From positions 1 to 12,990 of the forward strand of contig JAKSDM010001616.1 in the NCBI GenBank assembly GCA_022360135.1: 12,990 nt of DNA, given 5' to 3'. This stretch comes from Pseudanabaenales cyanobacterium (lineage in GTDB: Bacteria > Cyanobacteriota > Cyanobacteriia > Phormidesmidales > Phormidesmidaceae). Under the pieces are notes generated by a model that saw only the letters and a list, made by a program, of their open reading frames with translations, was not told where the DNA came from and ran no database searches. Positions 1 to 6,905 of the stretch are shown in pieces. Position numbers and translations under genes: made by a program. The stretch's first letter is position 1. Every line of letters begins with the position of its first letter.

Positions 1-130
1 ATAGTGGGACGTGTAAAAAATCCGGGGATTTTGGAAACTAGACGCACTATCCAGCGTTGAAACTCAATTACGTAAACTATATTTAGCGTTCTTCATTTGT
101 AATCACCGGATTTTTTACACTAAGAACTAT
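1..130. repeat. Short inverted-repeat element (MITE-like or IS end)
   Basis: A perfect 15-bp inverted repeat, GTGTAAAAAATCCGG, lies at 11-25 with its reverse complement at 106-120. It continues inward to 11-30 and 101-120 with one mismatch. The outermost five bases ATAGT (1-5) are mirrored by ACTAT (126-130), so the palindrome may reach beyond the window start. The core between the arms is about 70 bp and shows no coding potential. A TA dinucleotide sits at each outer edge (2-3 and 128-129). IS630/Tc1-mariner elements duplicate TA on insertion, so this could be a target-site duplication, but TA is too common to prove it. The arms sit immediately upstream of an IS630-type transposase fragment, which suggests a small non-autonomous relative or a rearranged IS end. 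The arms are clear; the element type is inferred. Confidence 0.6.
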
Positions 131-143
131 TTCGGAGGTGCAT

Positions 144-461
144 ATGGGTATGCGGTTGCGGGTCTTTCTAACTGCTGAAGAAGACCGTACGTTATGGGAG
201 TTGCGACGGGTCACAACCGTTCCCCAACGGGTGAAGGACCGCGCTGAGGTGGTGCGCATGAATGCTCGGGGAGACTATGTTGAAACCATTGCTGCTTACT
301 TTCGATGGCATGTGGAAACTGTGCGCGACGCACTCAAGTGTTGGCTAAAAGAGGGTTTAGGGGGATTATGGGAGGCCCCTGGACGAGGTGGAAAACGACG
401 TTGGCAGGAGTCAGATATCGAGTATTTAGAACAGATTTTGATTGACGATGTTAGTCATTAA
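144..461 (+). pseudogene. IS630-family transposase, N-terminal helix-turn-helix fragment
   Basis: About 105 residues resemble the N-terminal DNA-binding region of IS630/Tc1-mariner transposases: a helical segment with the pattern RVKDRAEVVRM, a helix-turn-helix around residues 45-70 (ETIAAYFRWHVETVRDAL), then the linker LGGLWEAPGRGGKRRW typical of these proteins. The reading frame stops at 459-461 just after the segment LEQIL. The downstream DDE catalytic domain, usually about 200 more residues, is absent, because the next gene begins at once on the other strand. GGAGGT at 134-139 is a strong ribosome binding site. It rules out the GTG at 138 as start and favours ATG at 144 or at 150. The fragment cannot be a working transposase. 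It could at most bind DNA, perhaps IS ends, which is speculation. Confidence 0.75.
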
Positions 462-1168
462 TCAATCCCGGCCTGATGCTCACACTTAAAGCCCTGCTGT
501 CGCCAAACTTCCAAATCCACCTCCGGGAGATGAGCGACTTCCGAGCATTTGGGGGTATAGATCTGACTAATCAATGCCCAGAAGAGACTGCGGGTGACAT
601 CTAAGGTGGTTTTTAGAGACGTTTCTTGATTTCCGGGAACCCCCTTCTCTTCAACAATGTCGGGCTCGACCCAAATACCATGGGTCCCCAAAATGATTTG
701 AGCCATCCATTGAGCTCTGGGTAAATGAGAGGGAGAGGTCACCAACCTAACTTTTCTGACGCCCCATTGGCGCAAGATAGGCAGTCCAAAGAAAAAGTTG
801 TCAAAGGTGGAGTCGGCGCACTTTTCTAACCAAACTTGGTTAATGGGAGCCGCTTCACGTTCGAAGACGATCCGAATACAGGGGGCTTGCGAACCTGAGG
901 AAATGAGAACAGACGTCTGAGGCGAGTAGGCGATTTGTTGGGCGACGTAAATTTCCCGACGGATGCTCCCTCCTAACACCAAATAGGCGTCTACAGGCGC
1001 GGTCGAGGCTAACTTCAGGGTGAGCCAATTGATCAAAAACCAAATTGCTAACGCCACGATCGCACCCGCCAATCCCCATCTTAGACGGCGACTCCAATGG
1101 GTTGAGCAAAACAACAAGCCAGAGACGATTCGTCGACTTAAAGCAGATGGGCGGCGTTGATTTCTCAC
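458..1168 (-). CDS. YdcF/DUF218 family membrane-anchored protein
   Basis: The 236-residue product has a basic N-terminus and one membrane span at about 32-52, followed by a DUF218/YdcF domain. Visible family motifs are DAYLVLGG (60-67), the S-T-x-x-N segment STFDN (120-124) and TSPSHLPRA (144-152), in which the His is a conserved pocket residue. Members of this family (SanA, ElyC, YdcF) are linked to envelope integrity and possibly to nucleotide-type ligand binding; the biochemical role is not established. The start is GTG at 1166-1168. No clear ribosome binding site precedes it, so the start is uncertain, but the membrane span follows naturally from it. The gene converges on the transposase fragment and the two stop codons overlap (458-460 and 459-461). 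The family call is solid; the cellular function is unknown. Confidence 0.8.
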   Translation of the reverse strand: MRNQRRPSALSRRIVSGLLFCSTHWSRRLRWGLAGAIVALAIWFLINWLTLKLASTAPVDAYLVLGGSIRREIYVAQQIAYSPQTSVLISSGSQAPCIRIVFEREAAPINQVWLEKCADSTFDNFFFGLPILRQWGVRKVRLVTSPSHLPRAQWMAQIILGTHGIWVEPDIVEEKGVPGNQETSLKTTLDVTRSLFWALISQIYTPKCSEVAHLPEVDLEVWRQQGFKCEHQAGID

Positions 1169-1536
1169 AGGGACACCCCGTTGGAAATAGCATTGATGAC
1201 TAAAATTAATCCTGCTGGTTCCACGGCGGATTTCCTTAAAGAAAGTTTACATAAATTCCATCGAATCCACTAAGGCGCCTCGGTTACATTTGATTGAGGG
1301 GGGCGCCAATTGAGTCGAGTGCTCAATTGTCTACAGGTTTGGGTAACCTAGCAAATGCTAATGCCTAAATCCTACATTTCCATCAAACGACCTTTCTGGC
1401 ATATAGAAATTTTAGATAAGCTTGTCTTATCCTTGCCCAGTATGGTTTTAGACCTTTTTAGGCGGTCCGTACGCTAGCTAATTTCATAGCCATAATTGCT
1501 TGCTTGCTTCAACCAACCTGCACCTAAAAACCTTCA
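1169..1536. promoter_or_regulatory. Divergent intergenic region with three inverted repeats
   Basis: These 368 bp separate the divergent DUF218 and ctpB genes and must hold both promoters, but no convincing -35/-10 pair was found. Three inverted repeats stand out: GGCGCC at 1274-1279 and 1302-1307; CAATTGAG at 1307-1314 with CTCAATTG at 1322-1329 (perfect 8-bp arms, 7-nt spacer); and GATAAG at 1415-1420 with CTTATC at 1426-1431 (5-nt spacer). The second has the shape of a dimeric regulator operator or a short hairpin. No tRNA or protein-coding signal was seen. Confidence 0.4.
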
Positions 1537-2901
1537 ATGAAACAATCTGCCAGCCGCTCTTGCTTGTCACGCCTGTGCTTTTTGGATGGTGCGATCGCAA
1601 CCTTAATCCTTTTTTCTTCCTTTATCCCTACCTTTTCCAAGCCTGCTAGCGCCATCCTCAGCGATAGCCCCAAAGTGGTTCTGGATGAGGCTTGGCAAAT
1701 TGTCAACCATGAGTATGTTGATGAAACGTTTAATCAAACCGATTGGCAGGCTATCCGTCAGAGTTTGCTAGGGCAAGAATATACCTCCCGTCAGCATGCC
1801 TATTCAGCCCTGAGAAGGGCTTTACGGCGTTTAGACGATCCTTACACCCGATTCCTGGATCCAGAAGAATACGACGAACTGACCGACCAAACTTCTGGAG
1901 AAGTCTCCGGGATTGGTATCCGTCTCAGACGGGAAGCCAAAACGGGCGGCATTATAGTGGTTGAAACGATGGTCGACTCTCCGGCTGAGCAAGCGGGCAT
2001 TCGGGCGGGCGATCAGGTTTTGATGGTTGACGGTCAGTCAACTCGGGCGATGACTGTAGAGGCGGTTTCCGAACTTATTCAGGGAGAAATCGATACTCAA
2101 CTCACAGTGACCATTGCTGATCAAAATGAACGTCAGCGTACTCTAATCCTGACTCGAGCCCTGATTGAAGTTCCCACCGTACATTATTCGATTAAGGAGC
2201 GCAACGGCGCTCGCATTGGCTATATTCGCTTGACAGAATTCAACGCTCACGCGTCAGAACAGATGGAAATAGCGATTAACAACTTGGTGGCGGAGCAGGC
2301 TGAGGCATTTGTGCTTGACCTTCGAGGGAATCCGGGAGGACTTCTCTACGCTAGTATTGAAATCAGCCGGATGTGGCTTCAACGGGGCTCCATCGTCCGA
2401 ACAGTGGATCGGGGAGGGCAAAGTGAAGAAATTACGGCTAACCGCACGGCGTTAACCCATCTTCCCTTAGCGGTTCTGGTCGATGGCCGATCAGCCAGTT
2501 CCAGCGAGATCCTAACGGGCGCCCTGAGGGATAATAAACGGGCCACGGTAGTGGGTAGCCCTACCTTTGGCAAGGCGTTAGTTCAATCTCTCCATTCCCT
2601 TTCTGATGGGTCAGGCATCGCGGTCACTGTGGCGCATTACTTTACCCCAAATGGCACTGATATTAGCAGCAAAGGGATTACGCCAGATATCCAGATTGAT
2701 CTCACCGATGGCCAACGGCGCCAATTAACCAATAATCCAAATCTGTTGGCGACAGAGGCTGATCCTCAGTTTATGCAAGCCGTATCTGCTCTAGAACCGA
2801 CAATTCTCGTCAATCGCGACGCCGCCCCTGTCAGCAACAGTCACCCCGTAAGTGCTGAAGGCTCCAACCAATTGGGGCGGAATTTGCTGCTCCGGGAATA
2901 G
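1537..2901 (+). CDS. ctpB: Carboxyl-terminal processing serine protease (S41A, CtpB-like)
   Basis: This is a 454-residue S41A peptidase (Prc/CtpA family) that uses a Ser-Lys dyad to cleave near protein C-termini outside the cytoplasm. The N-terminus is a signal peptide or anchor (hydrophobic about 18-32, possible cleavage after Ala-Ser-Ala at 37-39). A PDZ domain spans about 118-205 and includes GEVSGIGIRL and SPAEQAGIRAGDQVL. The protease core follows, with VLDLRGNPGGLL (259-270), the serine loop GRSASSSEI (317-325) and TFGKALVQ (343-350). Ser321 and Lys346 are the likely dyad, 25 residues apart as in E. coli Tsp. The TFGKALVQ motif, C-terminus and length point to the CtpB group rather than the D1-processing CtpA; the paralogue assignment is from memory. 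The ATG at 1537 gives a proper signal peptide, but no clear ribosome binding site precedes it. HIP1 lies at 1591-1598. Confidence 0.88.
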   Translation: MKQSASRSCLSRLCFLDGAIATLILFSSFIPTFSKPASAILSDSPKVVLDEAWQIVNHEYVDETFNQTDWQAIRQSLLGQEYTSRQHAYSALRRALRRLDDPYTRFLDPEEYDELTDQTSGEVSGIGIRLRREAKTGGIIVVETMVDSPAEQAGIRAGDQVLMVDGQSTRAMTVEAVSELIQGEIDTQLTVTIADQNERQRTLILTRALIEVPTVHYSIKERNGARIGYIRLTEFNAHASEQMEIAINNLVAEQAEAFVLDLRGNPGGLLYASIEISRMWLQRGSIVRTVDRGGQSEEITANRTALTHLPLAVLVDGRSASSSEILTGALRDNKRATVVGSPTFGKALVQSLHSLSDGSGIAVTVAHYFTPNGTDISSKGITPDIQIDLTDGQRRQLTNNPNLLATEADPQFMQAVSALEPTILVNRDAAPVSNSHPVSAEGSNQLGRNLLLRE

Positions 2902-2911
2902 GCATCGTAAT

Positions 2912-2953
2912 GATGGGTAGATGGGATGCAATGCGTCTACTCATCTACTCATC
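2912..2953. terminator. Candidate bidirectional terminator hairpin
   Basis: The arms GATGGGTAGATGGG (2912-2925) and CTCATCTACTCATC (2940-2953) pair over 14 positions; the two non-Watson-Crick positions become G-U pairs in the plus-strand transcript. The loop is 14 nt. It lies 11 bp after the ctpB stop and 34 bp from the ribBA stop, between convergent genes, where a shared terminator would be expected. There is no T-run on either side, so intrinsic termination is not proven. It may instead be a copy of an interspersed repeat. Confidence 0.45.
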
Positions 2954-2986
2954 CACTCCCTATCCCCAATGGCTCACTAATAATCG

Positions 2987-4747
2987 CTAATCCGCTGGCG
3001 TATGGCTAGAGAATACATAAATTCGTTGGGTTTCCAAGGAATCTTGAAGATCTGACGGTTTTACTGTGTCGATTCCGGGAAGGGGATCGAGACGGAAAAT
3101 CTGGCGATCAAGTTGTACCTGGAGTGTGGTGAAGGGATCCCCACCTGAAGAGATAAGGAACTCTAAGTGATCAATATCTGGCCAAGCCGCTAGCTGATCT
3201 AAGAGTTGTGTCACCGCCTGCAAGTAAGGATGTCCTGCCTGTTTGTACCAATCAGGCGGGAGCAAGTCAGAGTGATCAAGCCCCAGATGCACGATTAGAG
3301 AAACATGGCCAAAAAGAGCGACGGCGACTGAACGAGCTTCCTCCTGCAACAAGAGGGTGTGCTGTTTAACCACATGCCTTAGTTTTTCTAGCTTTTCATA
3401 GCGTTCGGTCACTGGTAGCGGCTCATGCCGCCAATGGATGGCCAACGTCACCAGGTAAGATTGCAGCAGCAAATGCCCCAGCTTCTTAGCTTTGGTTGCT
3501 AGATAGTTCGAGTTGTAGGAGGTCGCCTCGATCAGCAGAGGCACTCGATCCACCATTTCCAGGCCGTAGCCCTTCAAACCAGCAATTTTTCTAGGATTGT
3601 TGGTAATCAGACGGAATTGGTTAACGCCGATATCGTTGAGGATTTGCGCTCCCATACCATAGTTCCGCTGATCGATCGGGAGACCCAGCTTTTCATTGGC
3701 TTCAACTGTGTCCAGGCCCATGTCCTGAAGGGAATAGGCTTTGAGCTTATTCACCAGACCAATGCCTCGTCCTTCCTGCCGCAGATACACCACAACTCCC
3801 TGACCCGCGTTCTCGATCATCTTTAGGGCGGCTTGGAGCTGCATTCGGCAATCACAGCGGAGGGAGCCAAAAGCATCCCCGGTCAAACATTCTGAATGCA
3901 CTCGCACCATGATGGGCTGATTCTTAAAGGCGTTCGGATCTCCTTTCACTAAGGCGACATGCTCTGAATTGTCTAACAGATTGCGATAGGCATAAATTTT
4001 AAAGTGCCCAAATTGACTGGGTAGGTCAGCAATCGCTTCTCGGTGTACAAAGCGCTCATGGCGCAGACGATAGCTAATCAGATCGGCAATGCTAATTAGT
4101 TTGAGGCTATGCTTTTGGGCATACTCAACCAGATGGTTGAGGCGAGCCATTGACCCATCTGGGTTTTGAATCTCACAGATGACTCCGGCTGGATATAGCC
4201 CCGCCAATTTGGCTAGATCCACCGCCGCTTCTGTGTGGCCGGCTCGCTTAAGTACACCGCCAACCTTGGCGCGCAGCGGAAAAATATGTCCTGGACGGCG
4301 TAAATCACTTGATCGGGTATTGGGGTTGATCGCCACTTGGATGGTTCGGGCTCGATCCTCAGCCGAAATTCCGGTCGTTACCCCCAAGTGAACAGCAGCG
4401 TCAATACTAACGGTGAAGGCTGTTTGCTCATTCTCATCTTCGAAGGCGCTATTACTAACCATCAGCGGCAGGTCAAGTTGATCGAGGCGACTACCAGTCA
4501 TGGCTAAGCAAATCAATCCCCTAGCCTCCACCGCCATGAAATTAATCATGTCAGGGGTGGCAAACTGAGCTGCGCAGATGACATCTCCCTCATTCTCACG
4601 ATTTTCGTCATCGACGACGACGATGGCGCGACCTGCCGCCAAATCCTTCAGGGCGTCGTCAATGGCGTCAAACTGGAAGCTATGTCCATTTGCGGTGAAA
4701 AGAGTGTCGTCCAAATCCTCTAGAACGTCCATAATAGGGGCTAACAC
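2987..4747 (-). CDS. ribBA: Bifunctional DHBP synthase / GTP cyclohydrolase II (RibBA)
   Basis: This fused enzyme catalyses both entry steps of riboflavin synthesis: ribulose 5-phosphate to 3,4-dihydroxy-2-butanone 4-phosphate, and GTP to the diaminopyrimidine product. The N-terminal RibB half (about 26-225) has DDENRENEGD (46-55), RRPGHIFPLRA (150-160) and GHTEAAVDL (170-178). The RibA half (about 230-410) has the zinc ligands C287, C298 and C300 in ECLTGDAFGSLRCDC, then LRQEGRGIGL (322-331) and DQRNYGMGAQIL (359-370). All key motifs are intact. About 155 residues follow the RibA core, from about 430. They match no catalytic motif and look like the C-terminal extension seen in cyanobacterial RibBA. 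The longest frame starts at GTG 4747, with a weak AGGG upstream; ATG at 4732 is an equally good start. The gene is divergent from argC and convergent with ctpB. Confidence 0.95.
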   Translation of the reverse strand: MLAPIMDVLEDLDDTLFTANGHSFQFDAIDDALKDLAAGRAIVVVDDENRENEGDVICAAQFATPDMINFMAVEARGLICLAMTGSRLDQLDLPLMVSNSAFEDENEQTAFTVSIDAAVHLGVTTGISAEDRARTIQVAINPNTRSSDLRRPGHIFPLRAKVGGVLKRAGHTEAAVDLAKLAGLYPAGVICEIQNPDGSMARLNHLVEYAQKHSLKLISIADLISYRLRHERFVHREAIADLPSQFGHFKIYAYRNLLDNSEHVALVKGDPNAFKNQPIMVRVHSECLTGDAFGSLRCDCRMQLQAALKMIENAGQGVVVYLRQEGRGIGLVNKLKAYSLQDMGLDTVEANEKLGLPIDQRNYGMGAQILNDIGVNQFRLITNNPRKIAGLKGYGLEMVDRVPLLIEATSYNSNYLATKAKKLGHLLLQSYLVTLAIHWRHEPLPVTERYEKLEKLRHVVKQHTLLLQEEARSVAVALFGHVSLIVHLGLDHSDLLPPDWYKQAGHPYLQAVTQLLDQLAAWPDIDHLEFLISSGGDPFTTLQVQLDRQIFRLDPLPGIDTVKPSDLQDSLETQRIYVFSSHTPAD

Positions 4748-4959
4748 AATGAATACCCTAAGCTTTGTTGAAGAATTGCTTTATTTTCGATTGTAATTCT
4801 TGTAATTTTCACCTGAGGAGATGATCGTGGGTTGTAAACCCTGAGTTAAAACTTAGAGTTTGGGATTACAATGCTGCACTTAAGTAGATTACCGCTTGGG
4901 CTGATAGGGTAATCCCGGCTTCGGCGAACAGTTCTATTAAATTTATAGATTTAGGCCTC
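4748..4959. promoter_or_regulatory. ribBA-argC divergent spacer with TTGTAA motifs
   Basis: This spacer carries the promoters of two divergent biosynthetic genes. TTGTAATT occurs twice in tandem with a 9-bp period (4791-4799 and 4800-4808, differing only in the last base). TTGTAA occurs again at 4832-4837 and inverted as TTACAA at 4866-4871. A short hairpin GGGTT-GTA-AACCC lies at 4829-4841. The tandem pair, read on the minus strand, resembles the TTACA direct repeats bound by RpaB (HLR1), but the period is 9 rather than 10 bp. I did not see the conserved helices of an FMN riboswitch. Confidence 0.3.
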
Positions 4960-6018
4960 ATGGATGATTCAGAATATGTATCAGTTGGGATTATTGGGGC
5001 ATCGGGATATGGCGGTGTACAGCTTGTCCGCTTGTTGATGGAGCATCCCCTGGTCAAGATTACCTATCTTGGGGGAGAAAGCAGCGCAGGTAAGGATTTT
5101 GCTGAGCTTTATCCCCATCTGGGGCATCAGGTCAATTTGGCAGTCGAGCCCATCGATCTAGAGACGATCGCTAAGCGCTGTAAAGTCGTGTTTTTGTCAC
5201 TGCCGAATGGGCTAGCTTGCAAAATGGCTCCCTCCTTGCTTGACAAGGGATGTAAAGTTCTTGATCTTTCTGCTGATTACCGCTTCACCAATCTTGAGAC
5301 CTATCAAAGCTGGTATGGGGTTGAGCGCAATGACCAAGCATTAGCGGAAACAGGGGTTTACGGCTTACCTGAATTGTACCGCGATCGCATCCGGGAAGCT
5401 CAACTGGTGGGTTGTCCAGGCTGTTATCCGACAGCGAGTTTATTAGCCGTTTCACCCCTGTTGAAGCAGGGATTAGCCCAACCAGAGAGCCTGATTATCG
5501 ACGCCAAGTCAGGCGCTTCTGGCGGCGGTCGACAGGCTAAAACCCATCTTTTACTGGCGGAAGCTGATAACTCTTTATTTCCTTATGCCGTCGCCCATCA
5601 TCGACACACGCCAGAAATTGAGCAAATTTGTAGTGAGCTGGCGGGTCATGAAGTCCTGGTCCAGTTCACCCCTCACTTAGTCCCCATGGTGCGCGGCATC
5701 CTGACAACTGTGTACGCAACGATGCGAGATCCAGGTCTAGTGCGAGATGATCTGCTAACCATCTATTCAGCCTTCTATCGCAGTTCCCCCTGGGTAAAAG
5801 TTCTATCTAACGGCATATATCCCCAGACTAAATGGGCCTGGGGAACTAACCTCTGCTACATTGGCATTGAGGTTGATCCTCGCACCGGACGAGTCATTGT
5901 GATGTCAGCGATCGATAACCTAATGAAGGGTCAAGCGGGTCAAGCAGTCCAATGTTTCAATTTAATGATGGGGTTAGATGAAACCATTGGACTGCCAAAT
6001 CTGAGTTTTTATCCATAG
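4960..6018 (+). CDS. argC: N-acetyl-gamma-glutamyl-phosphate reductase
   Basis: ArgC reduces N-acetylglutamyl 5-phosphate to the semialdehyde with NADPH, the third step of arginine synthesis in the cytoplasm. The 352 residues fit the family. The dinucleotide-binding loop GIIGASGYGG is at 10-19. The catalytic cysteine is C155 in GCPGCYPT (151-158); the usual Asn before PGC is replaced here by Cys152, which leaves two cysteines three residues apart. AKSGASGGGR (about 182-191) and the HRHTPEIEQ segment are also family hallmarks. The ATG at 4960 places the nucleotide-binding loop at the normal distance from the N-terminus; the ribosome binding site is weak. HIP1 lies at 5381-5388. No other arg gene is adjacent. 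The stop codon lies inside a 13-bp tandem duplication. Confidence 0.96.
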   Translation: MDDSEYVSVGIIGASGYGGVQLVRLLMEHPLVKITYLGGESSAGKDFAELYPHLGHQVNLAVEPIDLETIAKRCKVVFLSLPNGLACKMAPSLLDKGCKVLDLSADYRFTNLETYQSWYGVERNDQALAETGVYGLPELYRDRIREAQLVGCPGCYPTASLLAVSPLLKQGLAQPESLIIDAKSGASGGGRQAKTHLLLAEADNSLFPYAVAHHRHTPEIEQICSELAGHEVLVQFTPHLVPMVRGILTTVYATMRDPGLVRDDLLTIYSAFYRSSPWVKVLSNGIYPQTKWAWGTNLCYIGIEVDPRTGRVIVMSAIDNLMKGQAGQAVQCFNLMMGLDETIGLPNLSFYP

Positions 6019-6038
6019 GACAAAACCATAGGACAAAA
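6013..6038. repeat. 13-bp tandem duplication over the argC stop
   Basis: CCATAGGACAAAA occurs twice without a gap (6013-6025 and 6026-6038). The first copy contains the argC stop TAG (6016-6018). A simple slippage duplication is the likely origin. It does not change the protein. Confidence 0.85.
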
Positions 6039-6047
6039 CAGATCTTA

Positions 6048-6077
6048 TATAGAGACGCCGTATGTCGCGTCTCTATA
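6048..6077. terminator. Perfect 11-bp hairpin between convergent genes
   Basis: TATAGAGACGC (6048-6058) and GCGTCTCTATA (6067-6077) form a perfect stem with an 8-nt loop. It lies 29 bp past the argC stop and 29 bp from the stop of the next, opposite-strand gene, so it could end both transcripts. There is no T-run. The AGAGACGCG-type palindrome also resembles short interspersed repeats common in filamentous cyanobacteria (from memory), so it may be a mobile repeat reused as a terminator. Confidence 0.55.
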
Positions 6078-6106
6078 CAATTCGGACAATCCAGATATTC
6101 AAATGT

Positions 6107-6520
6107 CTAGGGTTCTTCTGCGATCGGCTCTACCCAAACGATTTGGGGCTTAAGCGGGTCGCCGCCGCCACTCTGTTCCCGCATAACGCTATTGGCTTGT
6201 CGGGGATCAAAATAGCGACTGAACTCGCTTCGGAGGCGAGACGTCTGTTGCTCAGCGATGCGGATAGCCGTTTGCATCTGATTCAGTTTTTCTCGTCGGG
6301 TCTGGTAGTCAGGGACGAGGGTTGCTAAAGCTGAAATAGCCGCGATCGCTAAAACGAGATTGATGATTAACTTAACAGCCGTTTCCAACGCTATAACCTG
6401 GGGAGTCTCAACCGCTCCTCGACGAAGCCGCCGCCGTGGCCGTTGACCGCTAGAGCGATTTACTGGATGCAGCGCCGAAGCAGAGGAAAGGGGGTCAAAA
6501 GACGGCTGAGTAGCATTCAT
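6107..6520 (-). CDS. Small single-span coiled-coil membrane protein (FtsB/DivIC-like layout)
   Basis: The product has 137 residues: a Ser/Pro-rich N-terminus, a very basic stretch RPRRRLRRG (27-35), one hydrophobic span (about 50-70), a predicted coiled coil (about 73-102, EKLNQMQTAIRIAEQQTSRLRSEF in part) and a short C-terminal tail, with RYFDPRQANSVMREQSG at 102-118 and PQIVWVEP at 125-132. The order cytoplasmic basic tail, one span, coiled coil and small C-terminal region matches the septum proteins FtsB/FtsL/DivIC, and the R-x-F-D-P plus late V-x-V pattern recalls that family. This is a resemblance of layout only. The ATG at 6520 has no clear ribosome binding site. HIP1 at 6342-6349 lies inside. 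It probably belongs to a conserved cyanobacterial family of unknown function. Confidence 0.65.
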   Translation of the reverse strand: MNATQPSFDPLSSASALHPVNRSSGQRPRRRLRRGAVETPQVIALETAVKLIINLVLAIAAISALATLVPDYQTRREKLNQMQTAIRIAEQQTSRLRSEFSRYFDPRQANSVMREQSGGGDPLKPQIVWVEPIAEEP

Positions 6521-6705
6521 AGAAGAAAAGACCGAAGTTAATTAGCGCAAATAGACTTAGATAAATCCTGAAGTCGGTCCAAGAATAGATTTCATTATGA
6601 ATGAAAAGTCTGACTTTTGACGGCTTTGGATAAAAAAACGGTAGATTTCTCTTTTTGGGGGGAGGGTTGAAAAGGTCAGCCCTCCTGCATTCCCCTGCTC
6701 CCCTC

Positions 6706-6739
6706 AAAAAACCCCCAGGGTGCAAAAGTAACCTGGAGG
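6706..6739 (-). terminator. Intrinsic terminator of psaM
   Basis: On the minus strand CCTCCAGG (6732-6739) pairs with CCTGGGGG (6712-6719) over 8 bp, including one G-U pair, with a 12-nt loop. Six T residues follow (6706-6711). This is a standard rho-independent terminator, 70 bp after the psaM stop, and it makes psaM a single-gene transcript separate from the gene downstream. Confidence 0.8.
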
Positions 6740-6809
6740 CATCGGGTAAATTAATTCAGAGTACTAAAGGAATCAGGATTAAGCAAAAGCAACCTTACTA
6801 ATTCGGAGC

Positions 6810-6905
6810 CTACTTATATAACTCTGCGCCGAGACGATAGGCCAAGATGCCAGGAATCAGCGAAATGATCAGAGCGATGAAAATTTGAGGTGCTGCTAGA
6901 GCCAT
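6810..6905 (-). CDS. psaM: Photosystem I reaction centre subunit XII (PsaM)
   Basis: This is a 31-residue protein starting MALAAPQIFIALIISLIPG and ending LAYRLGAELYK. One membrane span fills most of it (about residues 7-24). The start MAL, the Q-I-x-x-A-L pattern and the C-terminal YRLGAELYK (23-31) match PsaM, whose usual length is 29-32 residues. PsaM is a single-span thylakoid subunit at the periphery of the PSI monomer that contributes to trimer stability. The ATG is at 6903-6905, with AAGGA at 6917-6921 as ribosome binding site, 11 nt upstream. Too short for many gene callers, but frame, length and both termini agree. An intrinsic terminator follows, and the gene has a leader in which the ribosome binding site lies in a small hairpin. 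Confidence 0.93.
   Translation of the reverse strand: MALAAPQIFIALIISLIPGILAYRLGAELYK

Noticed and set aside
138..140. GTG at 138 as transposase start
   Set aside because: It overlaps the ribosome binding site GGAGGT; the ATG at 144 or 150 is correctly placed.
855..1193. Minus-strand open frame of 112 codons starting with ATG
   Set aside because: It lies inside the DUF218 gene in another frame, has no family resemblance, and the DUF218 frame carries clear motifs.
4748..4959. FMN riboswitch upstream of ribBA
   Set aside because: The conserved RFN-element segments were not seen, and the spacer is short and AT-rich.
6495..6725. Minus-strand frame of 76 codons with a hydrophobic end
   Set aside because: It begins within the psaM terminator stem, overlaps the start of the coiled-coil protein gene, and has low-complexity sequence without known motifs.
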